Shown piece by piece: positions 55,870 to 64,000 of a stretch of 64,000 nucleotides of DNA. The notes under the pieces were generated by a model. The model had not been told where the DNA came from, ran no database searches, and was given only the letters and a program-made list of their open reading frames with translations. The number at the start of each line of letters is the position of its first letter. Position 1 is the stretch's first letter. Source of the stretch: DATKCF01 sp035513345 (lineage in GTDB: Bacteria > Gemmatimonadota > Gemmatimonadetes > Longimicrobiales > RSA9); assembly GCA_035513345.1 (NCBI GenBank), contig DATKCF010000172.1:1-64000 (forward strand), read 5' to 3'. The translations under genes were made by a program, and so were the position numbers.

Positions 55870-56987
55870 GGTGACCTCCTTCAGAGGCTGGATCGGTCCG
55901 GAAGCGATCGTGCGGCCAGGTCGAACGTTCCGGTCGCCGTTGCGATCCGCGGCTGCGGCCACGACTCACGGAGCGGCTCGATCGGCCGCGGCCGCATCGC
56001 GTCCCCAACGATAGTGTAGCCCCTCGAGCCGACCGACGCACACCGCGAGCGCTCGGGGCGCGCAGCTCGTTCGCCGTCAGTTCGGCTGGTTCAGACCAGC
56101 CAGCATCCGGCAATCGATGTCACTGTGACACCGGCCTCACCTGATCGGACTTCATGGCGATGGCACGAAAGGCACCCGCCGCGCCCGTCGGCGGCGACGT
56201 TGCGAACATCGCAGACGTGGACGGTGACGACTGCGATGACGGGATTCGCTGTTCATGAGACGCCGAGTTCCGCAGACGCGTCTGGCGCGCGATTGCGACT
56301 GCGGGTTTGGCTGTCATAGTCGCACTCAATTCCACAGGCGCACCTGCAACGGGCAGCGACTGCGGGATCGGCAACCAACTCGACCATGCAGCGTGCAATG
56401 CGATCCACCGGCGTCGCCAGGTCCTGTGCCAGGTGGTCGACCCGCAGCCGTTGCGGCCCTCGAACGCACGCGGATGAACGGATTGCGACGCGCGCCGCCG
56501 ACCAGCGCGGCGTCGTTACCCGCGCCCAACTGATTCGTTCAAGGCGAAGGGCGGCCGGGCGCAGTATCGGAGCAACCGCCCGCGGCCCGCAGAGTCGGAG
56601 CCGTCGAGGCGAACGGAGGCATCGAGGGTGAAGCCGCCGCTGGCCCGCCCGGTGAGCCTGTCGTCGACCGTGTGCTGATCGACGAGCGCGCGACGTACGT
56701 CGATCACCGGCCTCGCGATGGGACCGGGAACGGCGGTGCTGCCAATGTGCTGCATCGCCCCCCGCCAGGCAGGTCCGAGCGCCGATTCGAGAAGGACGCG
56801 TTCCTCGTCGAACAGCCGGGGCCACTCCTGGCTGAATCGTACGAGACGCCGGCTCTGGCTCAGAGCCGGGACTACTTCAGGGTCCGATAACTGTGTGCAT
56901 GTGGCTTGATCACGCTGCGGCTGCAGGCGCTCGTCGACATCGTTGGTCGGCGTTGCTGCGGTGATCGGACTGCGCAACCCGTTCGGC
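55870..56987. other. 1.1-kb gene-poor region
   Basis: No intact gene is supported. Only the GrpB remnant (56516-56848) and a short CxxCH-like fragment near 56155-56175 are recognisable. The open frames here are short, mutually overlapping and Arg-rich. Confidence 0.7.
56516..56848 (-). pseudogene. GrpB-family (UPF0157) gene remnant
   Basis: From about 56848 the minus strand encodes VRFSQEWPRLFDEERVLLES, then ALGPAWRGAMQHIGSTAVPG and IARPVIDV, which match the GrpB nucleotidyltransferase-like N-terminus, including the HIGSTAVPG motif. After position 56696 the similarity fades, and the family's central and C-terminal parts are missing. No sensible start with a ribosome site is found. Confidence 0.6.
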
Positions 56988-57983
56988 TCAACTCGAGGTC
57001 CCGGGCAGGCTCGTCAATTCCTCATCGGCAATGGCGGCGATCTCTTCCTGCTCCTGCCACACCCGTTCGAGATAGCGAAGTTCGCCCTGGAGTGACTGAC
57101 GCTCGACGCTGTCGTTGATGGCGATCTCGAGTGCGAGCCGGCGAGTGGGGCCCAACCGCCACAGCGAGCCCCGCGTGTCGGACAGATTTCGCAGCAACTC
57201 CGTCGCCGAGCCGGCCTGTCGGATCGCGGTACCGGCTTCGCGCAGCGTCAGATCGGATGCGCCGTCGATCTGCTGGTACGCAAGGACGCGGCGAAGAACG
57301 TGGGCCGCGTCATCGCCACGGATCTCGTAGATCTTCTCCGGCGTCCACGGATCGCACCGGTCACAGGGTACGCCAACGGTCAACAGGCCGTTGCGGTCGA
57401 CACCGGGCTGAAGCCACCACGACAGGTCGAAACGAACGGCCAGCAGAACGCTGCTGCAATGCTCACAGCGGACCCGTCCGTGCCACGCGGCCCACGGGAA
57501 CCGGCGCCAGCGCAGAACGTCGACCAACGGGTTGCCGTCCCACGCGATCTTGATACCGGTATCGGTCAGGCCGAGCGCTTCGGAAATGGAAGCGAGCGCC
57601 GCAAAGCTGTACGCACCGATCCGCGATTCACGTCGCTCGAACTGGCGGCGTCGCTTTCGCAGCTCGCGGCCGTAGCGCCACCATGCTTCCTCGGCCAGCT
57701 CGACGCGGCCCACGCGCAGGAGAACGCGGTCGGGTGTCCGCAGGAGCGCCACGTTCGCCGTGCTCGCCAGCAACCGGCCACGGTCCCGCGAGTCCTTCTC
57801 GAGGGCGTCGATGACCTCGAGCCGGCCATCGAACGGCGCCAGTGTCCACTGATGGCACTGGTCGCAGATCGCCCAGAGCCTCGACCGAAGCGGGTCCCAC
57901 GCCACTCGCCGCCCGCACGCAAACCCGCTATACGACTCAGCGTCGGGGAACGACTTGTCGCAGAAGATGCAGCGTCGGATCAT
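56988..57983 (-). CDS. hypothetical protein with four CxxC zinc-ribbon motifs
   Basis: 331 residues from ATG 57983. Cysteine pairs occur as CIFCDKSF (about 4-7), CDQCHQW (about 40-43), CEHCSS (about 175) and CDRCDPW (about 205). They could form two zinc ribbons. A long basic helical linker (RELRKRRRQFERRESRI) lies between them, and the C-terminal 120 residues are helical and end in Glu-rich sequence. No family recognised; no nuclease or HTH motif is evident. It stands alone. Confidence 0.78.
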   Translation of the reverse strand: MIRRCIFCDKSFPDAESYSGFACGRRVAWDPLRSRLWAICDQCHQWTLAPFDGRLEVIDALEKDSRDRGRLLASTANVALLRTPDRVLLRVGRVELAEEAWWRYGRELRKRRRQFERRESRIGAYSFAALASISEALGLTDTGIKIAWDGNPLVDVLRWRRFPWAAWHGRVRCEHCSSVLLAVRFDLSWWLQPGVDRNGLLTVGVPCDRCDPWTPEKIYEIRGDDAAHVLRRVLAYQQIDGASDLTLREAGTAIRQAGSATELLRNLSDTRGSLWRLGPTRRLALEIAINDSVERQSLQGELRYLERVWQEQEEIAAIADEELTSLPGTSS

Positions 57984-58266
57984 GAGGTCCGGGTCGCGGG
58001 CTGTGCGTCGAACTGGAGCCACGGCCGCATATGGGCGCGCCGCACCTCAGCGACAGGTCCGTCTATCATAAAACAACATGGCAGCTTGTGGAACGGCCGC
58101 CCGATTTAACGGACCGGCATGCCCCGGCATCCACAATGCAGGAGCCGGCACCGGAACACAGCCGGCCGGACGCGGGTTCGAAACAGGTGGGTCGTTCAGC
58201 CTGCGCCGCGATCGGCTCCCCGGCGTCAGTTCGCAGACCTCGTCGCAGGATGCATTGGAGGCAGGA

Positions 58267-58908
58267 ATGAACCGCACTCGTTTGCTGGATCGCCGCTATC
58301 GTCGGATCCTGTACGGCGGGCTGGCCGTTTCCGTGGGTGTTCATGCCGCTTTGATCGGCGTCGGTTTCGATGCGCCGCTCCTGTCCGGCGACACGACAAT
58401 CGACGTCGAGCGCATCGCGGTCGAAGAGTTCGACGCCGTCGAGGTCGTTGCGATCCAGGCTGCCTTGACGGCTCCGACAGGCAGCGAGGCGAGTGACTTG
58501 GCACCGGCCGGACCCGTCTCCGATGCCTCACCCTCGCCAGCAGCCCGATCCGCGGCCGCTTCACCGGTCGCCTCCGCGCCGCCTGCACCTGCACCCACGG
58601 TCCCCGAAGTCGCTTTCGAGCAACTCACGGTCCTCGATCCACTTTCCAGCGCGCCGATCCGGCCGGTCGAGTTCACCACTCTTCGGGTCGCCGTCGCAAC
58701 ACTGCCGGTCGACTCGGAAATGAACGGCCAAGCCGAGGACGACGTCGAAGTCTACGTGCCGGGCTCGATCGGTGCCGCCAAGCGGCAGTGGGGCGGCACC
58801 GAGGCCTCGAACACGCTCGGTGGCGGCAGCGGAGTCCGCATCTTCGCCGGTGGCGGCAGTGGCGGCCATTGTCCGATGCCGGGCCGAGCGATTCCGGACT
58901 GGCGCTGA
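58267..58908 (+). CDS. TonB-like N-terminal protein lacking a TonB C-terminal domain
   Basis: 213 residues from ATG 58267 (GGAGG upstream). A short basic start and one membrane segment (ILYGGLAVSVGVHAALIGVG) resemble a TonB anchor, followed by an Ala/Pro-rich periplasmic region. The chain ends GGSGGHCPMPGRAIPDWR, without the TonB C-terminal fold. It could be a TonB-like spacer protein or a truncated energy transducer. The next gene starts 69 bp downstream. Confidence 0.65.
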   Translation: MNRTRLLDRRYRRILYGGLAVSVGVHAALIGVGFDAPLLSGDTTIDVERIAVEEFDAVEVVAIQAALTAPTGSEASDLAPAGPVSDASPSPAARSAAASPVASAPPAPAPTVPEVAFEQLTVLDPLSSAPIRPVEFTTLRVAVATLPVDSEMNGQAEDDVEVYVPGSIGAAKRQWGGTEASNTLGGGSGVRIFAGGGSGGHCPMPGRAIPDWR

Positions 58909-58977
58909 CGCATCCGATCCGCCGCATGGCCCGCGGCGGACGCAACCGCCCGTCACGCCTTCGTGTCTTAATTCCAC

Positions 58978-60147
58978 ATGAGGCGCCGACGGAAACGGTT
59001 CCTGCGACTGATCGCGGCCGCGGCGGCTGCCACGGCGTGTGACGCCAGTTCATCGACGGATTGGCCGATCCGGTCCGACTCGGCGGGCGTCATGCAGGCG
59101 AGGTGGGGCCCGACTGACGTGCCGCTGTCCTGGTCGTTCGAGCCGGTGGTCGATATCGGAGGCCAGGCAGAGGGCCCTGCGGCATTCGGCCGGGTGATGC
59201 CGAGCGGTATCGGCGTGGACGGCGCGGGCCGTATCCACGTTCTCGACGTGCTGAACTTCCGGGTCTCGGTCTTTGACCGAACGGGCGACTTCATTCGATC
59301 CGTGGGCCGTTCGGGTTCGGGTCCCGGCGAGTTCCGGTTCCCGTCCGACCTCGCCGTCCGCGCGGATGGCGCGATAGCAGTGTTCGACTTCGACCGTCGC
59401 GCGTTCGTCGTCTTCGGTGCGGACGGCTCGCCGCTCGACGAGGTACCGGCGCCGGGTCCGCTCATGAGGCGGGCCGCCTTCGGCGAACACGGGATCACGG
59501 GTTCGTATGTGATCGAATCCGGGTCAGGCGACACCGCAACGATCCAGCTCACCGTCCGGAACCCGGGCGACACGGGTTCGGCAACGCTCGCGTCGATCGC
59601 GGAGACGCCGGTCCATCAGGTCGATTTCGGCTGCGCGGTCGTCGGGTTCCGGTCGCTGCTCGGGCCTCGGCTCGTCTGGTCCGGCAACGGCCACCGGACC
59701 GCGGTCGCCGCCGGCACGAACTACACGATCACGCTCTTCGCCGGGACGCAGCCGGTCGGTCGCTGGAGCCGGGCGTTCGAGCCGCTTGCCGGGACCGTAA
59801 CTCTGGCTGCCGCGGAGCTCGGTGGCGACAGCCTCCGGCTTCCCGGCCCTGGCAGCTGCCGTCTGCCGGTCGCAATGGCGGCCGAACGGATCGGATTCGC
59901 GGATACGGCACCGCACATCGTCGACCTCGCCGTGTCGCCTGACGGCGGACTCTGGGTGGCTCGCCTCGATCGGGCTGGCGTTCGGTCGATCGATGTGTGG
60001 TCGGCCGATGGCGATTACCTCGGGACCCTGCCGCCGACCGCGCCGTACCCCGCGGCGTTCCGTGGACCGGACGAGATCGTGACAGTCGAGCGCGACTCGC
60101 TCGGCGTCGCTCGCGTCCGCGTCTGGCGCATCATCCGGTCGTCGTGA
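58978..60147 (+). CDS. 6-bladed beta-propeller lipoprotein (NHL-like)
   Basis: 389 residues. The signal MRRRRKRFLRLIAAAAAATAC ends at a lipidation Cys21 (shown here to residue 20 as RRRRKRFLRLIAAAAAATA). Propeller repeats are IGVDGAGRIHVLDVLNFRVS, VFDRTGDFIRSVG, GSGPGEFRFPSDLAV and DLAVSPDGGLWVARLDRAGV. This is the style of uncharacterised 6-bladed propeller proteins. A ligand or partner is not evident. Confidence 0.83.
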   Translation: MRRRRKRFLRLIAAAAAATACDASSSTDWPIRSDSAGVMQARWGPTDVPLSWSFEPVVDIGGQAEGPAAFGRVMPSGIGVDGAGRIHVLDVLNFRVSVFDRTGDFIRSVGRSGSGPGEFRFPSDLAVRADGAIAVFDFDRRAFVVFGADGSPLDEVPAPGPLMRRAAFGEHGITGSYVIESGSGDTATIQLTVRNPGDTGSATLASIAETPVHQVDFGCAVVGFRSLLGPRLVWSGNGHRTAVAAGTNYTITLFAGTQPVGRWSRAFEPLAGTVTLAAAELGGDSLRLPGPGSCRLPVAMAAERIGFADTAPHIVDLAVSPDGGLWVARLDRAGVRSIDVWSADGDYLGTLPPTAPYPAAFRGPDEIVTVERDSLGVARVRVWRIIRSS

Positions 60148-60293
60148 TCACGACGTAGATCCTTCCACGGTCGCCACCCGTCTGGTTCGACGATGTCGAG
60201 GGTTTCGTAGCGCCCTCTCTCGGCTATCTTCCGCGGTCGCCATGTGAAACGCTGGTGTGATCGGAAGAGAATGACCGGGATTCGGGGAAGCGC

Positions 60294-61667
60294 GTGAGCT
60301 GGCTCCGCTCGCGCGAAGTGTGGCTGTTCGTCGTCGAGGTGAAACGCCTGCTGCGTCTGGCGGGCCCGATCGTCGTCAGTCAGCTCGGCCAGGTCGGCAT
60401 GAACACCGCCGACACCGTGATGGTCGGACCGCTCGGCCCCGTGCCGCTCGCGGCCGCCGGCCTGGGCAGTGCCATGCACTGGCTCGCGACCGTCGTGTGC
60501 ATCGGCATCCTCGTGGGGATGTCGCCCATGGTCAGCCAGGCGTTCGGCGCCGGCGACATGGACCGCTGCCGTCGCGTGCTGGTGCAGGGCTCATGGCTGG
60601 CGCTGATGCTCGCCGTGCCCGTTACACTGGTGTCGCTCGTCGGCACCGAACTGGCCCTCGGCCTGGGGCAGGACGCCGCCGTCAGCGACCTGACGGGCGG
60701 CTACCTCTGGGCGCTCGCATGGGGCGTCGTCCCGTTCTTCCTCTTCATGGCCGGCCGCCAGTACCTCGAAGCGACCGGTCACGTCACCGCGCCGATGGTC
60801 ATCACGTTCATCGGCCTGGCGATCAACATTGTTGCCAACCGCATCTTCATTTACGGCGCGGGCGACCTCGTTCCGGCGATGGGCGTCGTCGGCAGTGGCT
60901 GGGCTACCACGCTCGTGCGCTGGTCGATGCTCGCAGCAATCGGAATCTTCATACTCCGCCATCCGAAACTGCGCCCGCACACCGATGAACCGTTCCGGCC
61001 CGACGGTTCGGTGATTGGCAGAATCCTGCGCGTCGGCCTGCCCGTGGGCGGACAGTTCGGCCTCGAGATGGGGCTGTTCGCGTTCGGCGCGTTCATGATG
61101 GGCTGGCTCGGCCCGCTCGAGCTGGCCGCGCACCAGGTCACGATCAACATCGCATCGACCACGTTCATGGTCGCGCTCGGCACGAGCATGGCCGGCGCGA
61201 TCCGCGTCGGCCAGCACATCGGCGCCCGCCGCGCCAGACGAATGCGACGCGCGGCGCTCGCTACCTACTTCCTTTCCGTCGGCTTCATGGGCCTGTGCGC
61301 TCTCGCGTTCGTCGCGTTCCCCGACGACCTGATCCGCCTGTACACACGCGACCCCGAGATCATCCGCCTCGGTTCAACGCTGCTCCTCGTAGCTGCCGCG
61401 TTCCAGATGTTCGACGGCGGACAGGTCGCGGGCGTGTCCGTTCTGCGCGGCGCCGCCGACACCCGGACCCCCGCCTTCATCGCCGCCGTCGGCTACTGGG
61501 GCATCGGCGTGCCGGTCGGCTACCTGCTCGCGTTCCGGGCCGGTGCCGGTCCCGTGGGCGTCTGGTTCGGCCTCACCGCCGGCCTGGCTGTGGCCGCAGT
61601 CCTGCTCGGCGTCCGGGCGCACCGCGTGCTCTGGCGCACGCCGATCGATCAACTGGTGTCCGGCTGA
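60294..61667 (+). CDS. MATE-family efflux transporter
   Basis: 457 residues from a GTG. Twelve membrane segments in two homologous halves. AGPIVVSQLGQVGMNTADTV is the first MATE signature (shown in part: QLGQVGMNTADTVMVG), GMSPMVSQAFGAGD the second, and the C-half has AAHQVTINIASTTFM and GGQVAGVSVLRGAADTRTP. It exports cationic drugs or metabolites by Na+ or H+ antiport. Substrate unknown. Confidence 0.93.
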   Translation: MSWLRSREVWLFVVEVKRLLRLAGPIVVSQLGQVGMNTADTVMVGPLGPVPLAAAGLGSAMHWLATVVCIGILVGMSPMVSQAFGAGDMDRCRRVLVQGSWLALMLAVPVTLVSLVGTELALGLGQDAAVSDLTGGYLWALAWGVVPFFLFMAGRQYLEATGHVTAPMVITFIGLAINIVANRIFIYGAGDLVPAMGVVGSGWATTLVRWSMLAAIGIFILRHPKLRPHTDEPFRPDGSVIGRILRVGLPVGGQFGLEMGLFAFGAFMMGWLGPLELAAHQVTINIASTTFMVALGTSMAGAIRVGQHIGARRARRMRRAALATYFLSVGFMGLCALAFVAFPDDLIRLYTRDPEIIRLGSTLLLVAAAFQMFDGGQVAGVSVLRGAADTRTPAFIAAVGYWGIGVPVGYLLAFRAGAGPVGVWFGLTAGLAVAAVLLGVRAHRVLWRTPIDQLVSG

Positions 61668-61800
61668 CGCCGCCACGCGCGACGCACGCGGTGTCATGCG
61701 TGTCGTCTGCGAGCCGTACCCGTCCCTGGTGCAGGAACCCGGTTCCGGCGATCGTGTATCGGTTGTCACACAATTTCCACAACGTCCAGCGCGGGCCGGC

Positions 61801-62142
61801 GTGTCGAAGAGAACGCTGAGCAGGCCGAATCGAGGCATCACGACGGTAGTCACGGCCATTCTCGTGGCCATGGTCACCGTGTGGCCGTTGCTCGATCTCG
61901 GATTCGACGCGACAACGCCCGCGCACATCGAGCTGCCTGACGGCTCCTCCCCGGTGCACCATTCGGCTCATGATCACGGGCTGTGCGGCGTAATGGGGAC
62001 GGTCCACCTCATGCCGGTCGAACCGGCGAGGATCGCGCTGGCCACGCGTGCGGCGAGGGTTCCGCCGCGCTTCGTTCCGTCGGGCCTGCCGACGGCGCTT
62101 GTGTACGCCGCCCACAGATCGAGGGCGCCGCCTTCCGTTTGA
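61801..62142 (+). CDS. small exported His-rich protein of the zinc locus
   Basis: 113 residues from a GTG. One N-terminal membrane or signal segment (TTVVTAILVAMVTVWPLLDL) is followed by VHHSAHDHGLCGVMGTVHLM, a cluster of five His and a Cys fit for metal binding, and then an Arg/Pro-rich end (RSRAPPSV). A resemblance to DUF2946-type small proteins is possible but not certain. It lies 89 bp before the outer-membrane protein gene and is probably co-regulated with it and znuA. Confidence 0.6.
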   Translation: MSKRTLSRPNRGITTVVTAILVAMVTVWPLLDLGFDATTPAHIELPDGSSPVHHSAHDHGLCGVMGTVHLMPVEPARIALATRAARVPPRFVPSGLPTALVYAAHRSRAPPSV

Positions 62143-62231
62143 TTTCCGAAGCGCTCCCGCAACGGGAACCGTGGCATCGGCGCGTCCAGAGGGCCGGATG
62201 CGCGAGCCCGGACATCAACGGAGGATTCGAC

Positions 62232-63626
62232 TTGAAAGGAACGACCGCAGCATCTGCCGCCATCGTGGCGGCCGCATTGCTGTTTCCGATTGGCGCGAAC
62301 GGTGTGTCGGCCCAGGTGCCGGTAACCGCGACGGACTCGCTGCGGATGCGCGTGGACTCGCTCATGCGGCAGCTCGACAGCCTTCGCGCCGTGATCACGA
62401 CCATCCAGCGACCGGCACCACCGGCATCGCCTGACACACTCGACCCGGTCGCGCGGATCCGCGCAGCGGCGGCGGCGGCGGGCGCGGGCCGCGCGGACAC
62501 GACCGCGGGCGCGCAACAGCCCGAGGAAGCGGTCCAGTTCATCGGCAGGCAGCGCAACCTCAATGCGCTCAATCCCGAGATCAGCGTGAGCGGCGACGTG
62601 TTCGCGTTCTCACGCTCCGATGATGCGACAGCGGACAACTTCGCGGCTCGCGAATTCGAGATCAGCTTCGTATCGAATCTCGACCCGTTCTCCCGCGCGA
62701 AAGTCTTCGTAGCGCACCATCTCGGTGGCGGCGAGATCCTGCCGTTCGGCCAGCATGCGCACGAGGAGCCGGGTACGCCAGCGGAGCCGGAGGCCGAAGA
62801 GGAAGAAGGCCATGGCGGTGAGACGGAGATCGAGGAAGGCTACGTCGAGTGGGTCGGTCTGGCGGGCGGCCTCGGTGTTACGGTCGGCAAGTTCCGTCAG
62901 CGGTTCGGCCGGCTCAACCGCTGGCACGCCCACGCGCTGCCCGGTCAGCAATACCCGTTGCCGGTCCTGGCCTTCCTGGGCGAGGAGGGCCTCGCGCAGC
63001 CCGGCGTGTCGGCGCACTGGCTGCTGCCGATCCACGGATTCGGTACCTGGGAGGTATGGGGCGAACTGACGCGCAGTTCGAGCGAAGTGCTGTTCGGCGA
63101 GGACAACGGCTTGAGCGCGCTCGGCCACGTGAACGCGTTCTACGAGCTGTCGCCCGCCACTTACCTCGAAATCGGCCTGTCGGCGCTGACCGGCGGTCGT
63201 GAAGGCGACCCGTCACCTGACGACGCACCCGTCACCGGCAATCGTCTCTTCGGCGCCGATCTGACCTTCGACTGGCGTCCGCCGAGCCAGTCGCGCACTC
63301 GCCAGCTGACGGTGACCGGCGGCGCAATGCTCAACCGCCGCGTATTCGATGGCGCCGATAACCTCGATGCGTGGGGCGCATTCGCGATCGGCGAGTACCG
63401 GTTCGCGCAGCAATGGATCGCGGGTGCGCGCTGGGAATGGGTCGAGAATCCGGACGAGCCGGATGAGAACGCGACCTTGTTCGCGCCATCGCTAACGTGG
63501 TGGCAGAGCGAGTACGTCCGGCTGCGCGCCGAGTACGACATCTTTCGCGGCGTCGAGGACGACTTCGGCCAGTTCGTCCTCCAGATCACCTTCGCCATGG
63601 GGCCGCACAAGCATGAGAACTACTAG
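62232..63626 (+). CDS. porin-like outer-membrane protein with His/Glu-rich loop
   Basis: 464 residues from a TTG (GGAGG upstream); the longer frame from 61983 is antisense-like and rejected. A signal peptide (AAIVAAALLFPIGANGVSAQ) and a short coiled segment (LRMRVDSLMRQLDSLR) precede a beta-rich barrel with alternating strands (DNFAAREFEISFVSNLDPFS, TWEVWGELTRSS). A loop around residues 175-200 is rich in His and Glu (FGQHAHEEPG, EEEEGHGGETEIEEG), and the protein ends GPHKHENY. The next gene is znuA-like, so a zinc-related outer-membrane channel is likely. Confidence 0.78.
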   Translation: MKGTTAASAAIVAAALLFPIGANGVSAQVPVTATDSLRMRVDSLMRQLDSLRAVITTIQRPAPPASPDTLDPVARIRAAAAAAGAGRADTTAGAQQPEEAVQFIGRQRNLNALNPEISVSGDVFAFSRSDDATADNFAAREFEISFVSNLDPFSRAKVFVAHHLGGGEILPFGQHAHEEPGTPAEPEAEEEEGHGGETEIEEGYVEWVGLAGGLGVTVGKFRQRFGRLNRWHAHALPGQQYPLPVLAFLGEEGLAQPGVSAHWLLPIHGFGTWEVWGELTRSSSEVLFGEDNGLSALGHVNAFYELSPATYLEIGLSALTGGREGDPSPDDAPVTGNRLFGADLTFDWRPPSQSRTRQLTVTGGAMLNRRVFDGADNLDAWGAFAIGEYRFAQQWIAGARWEWVENPDEPDENATLFAPSLTWWQSEYVRLRAEYDIFRGVEDDFGQFVLQITFAMGPHKHENY

Positions 63627-63659
63627 CCGGCGTTTGCCGGCTCGCATGAAGGAGCACAG

Positions 63660-64000
63660 ATGATCACGACACGATTCACTGCACCGTTGCTCGCGCTGGC
63701 GACCATGACGGCGGCCGTGCAACCTCTGGCCGCCGTCCAGGATCCGGTCCGCGTTGTTGCGTCGCTGCCCGTCTATGCATCCATCGTCCGCGCGATTGGT
63801 GGCAGCGATGTCGCCGTCTCGAGCATCGCCGATCCGCGCGAGGACGCGCACTTCGTCCGGCCGAAACCGAGCTTCGCCGCTGACATCAGGCGAGCGGACA
63901 TGTTCATCACAACCGGTCTCGACCTCGAGCTGTGGGTGCCAGCGCTGCTCGACCGGGCCGGCAATAACAATGTGAGCGAGGGCGGCCCCGGTTACGTTAC
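63660..64000 (+). CDS. zinc/manganese ABC transporter substrate-binding protein, 3' end cut by window edge
   Basis: First 113 residues of a ZnuA-type protein. The signal peptide (LLALATMTAAVQPLAAVQ) is followed by RVVASLPVYASIVRAIGGSD and SSIADPREDAHFVRPKPSFA, where the His in DAHF sits at the first metal-ligand position of the family, and by ADMFITTGLDLELWVPALLD. AAGGAG lies just upstream of the ATG. It probably begins a znuABC operon that continues beyond the window. The metal (Zn or Mn) cannot be settled from this part. Confidence 0.9.
   Translation, partial: MITTRFTAPLLALATMTAAVQPLAAVQDPVRVVASLPVYASIVRAIGGSDVAVSSIADPREDAHFVRPKPSFAADIRRADMFITTGLDLELWVPALLDRAGNNNVSEGGPGYV

Noticed and set aside
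56120..56330. Short minus-strand frame with CLSCHRHE, like a cytochrome c heme site
   Set aside because: The frame is only about 50 codons without a start, signal peptide or further cytochrome features; a chance CxxCH is more likely.
61762..61783. GTTGT/ACAAC inverted repeat upstream of the small His-rich gene as a zinc-regulator box
   Set aside because: Arms are only 5 bp with a 12-bp spacer and the sequence does not match a Zur consensus known to me; too weak to report as a site.

Overview
The window is high-GC, densely packed bacterial chromosome with no rRNA, tRNA, phage or insertion-sequence genes that I could recognise. The gene set suggests Gemmatimonadota, with Acidobacteriota as the main alternative. 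Pointers are an ADOP-type MacB/FtsX permease translationally coupled to a PadR regulator, a Ser/Thr kinase with a TolB-like C-terminus followed by a PD40 propeller lipoprotein, a secreted tricorn-like protease, secreted S9 and M14 peptidases, an exported amidohydrolase, and many GTG/TTG starts with ATGA/GTGA overlaps. This assignment rests on gene content only.

Layout. 1-3.0 kb: ADOP permease (cut by the window edge) and padR, divergent from a DUF4386 membrane protein across a region with two related dyads. 4.3-9.6 kb: M14 carboxypeptidase divergent from the kinase/propeller pair. 9.6-10.3 kb: a decayed PIN gene, a 14-bp tandem repeat and a strong hairpin. 10.3-15.8 kb (minus): S9 peptidase, O-methyltransferase, HEAT-cyclophilin lipoprotein and a probably frameshifted lipoprotein. 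16.3-18.8 kb: two ZIP metal transporters and an LPG-synthase-type membrane protein, all overlapping by 4 bp. 18.8-23.1 kb (minus): a FecI/FecR/FecA-like trio whose receptor is broken by a 1-base frameshift. 23.2-28.0 kb: a GltD-like flavo-iron-sulfur protein with the two subunits of a 2-oxoacid:ferredoxin oxidoreductase.

28-34 kb: small housekeeping and stress genes (TerB-like, VOC, MarR with a palindromic operator candidate, ArgJ, IF-1, Mn-type SOD, DUF1579-like, orphan TupA). 34-42 kb: two ADP-forming acyl-CoA synthetases around a DtxR regulator and a crotonase, then a class V aminotransferase. 42-49 kb: SPFH protein plus TAXI-TRAP transporter, divergent from trkA-trkH, followed by two repeat clusters in opposite orientation. 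49-56 kb: tricorn-like protease, then an amidohydrolase-led minus-strand operon. 56-58 kb: a gene-poor stretch with a GrpB remnant, then a four-CxxC protein. 58-62 kb: a TonB-like protein without its C-terminal domain, a beta-propeller lipoprotein and a MATE exporter. 61.8-64 kb: an apparent zinc-acquisition locus (small His-rich protein, outer-membrane protein with a His/Glu-rich loop, ZnuA-like binding protein) that runs off the right edge.

Recurring themes are metal homeostasis (paired ZIPs, TupA, DtxR, FecIRA, ZnuA locus), exported proteolysis, and acyl-CoA/2-oxoacid energy metabolism.
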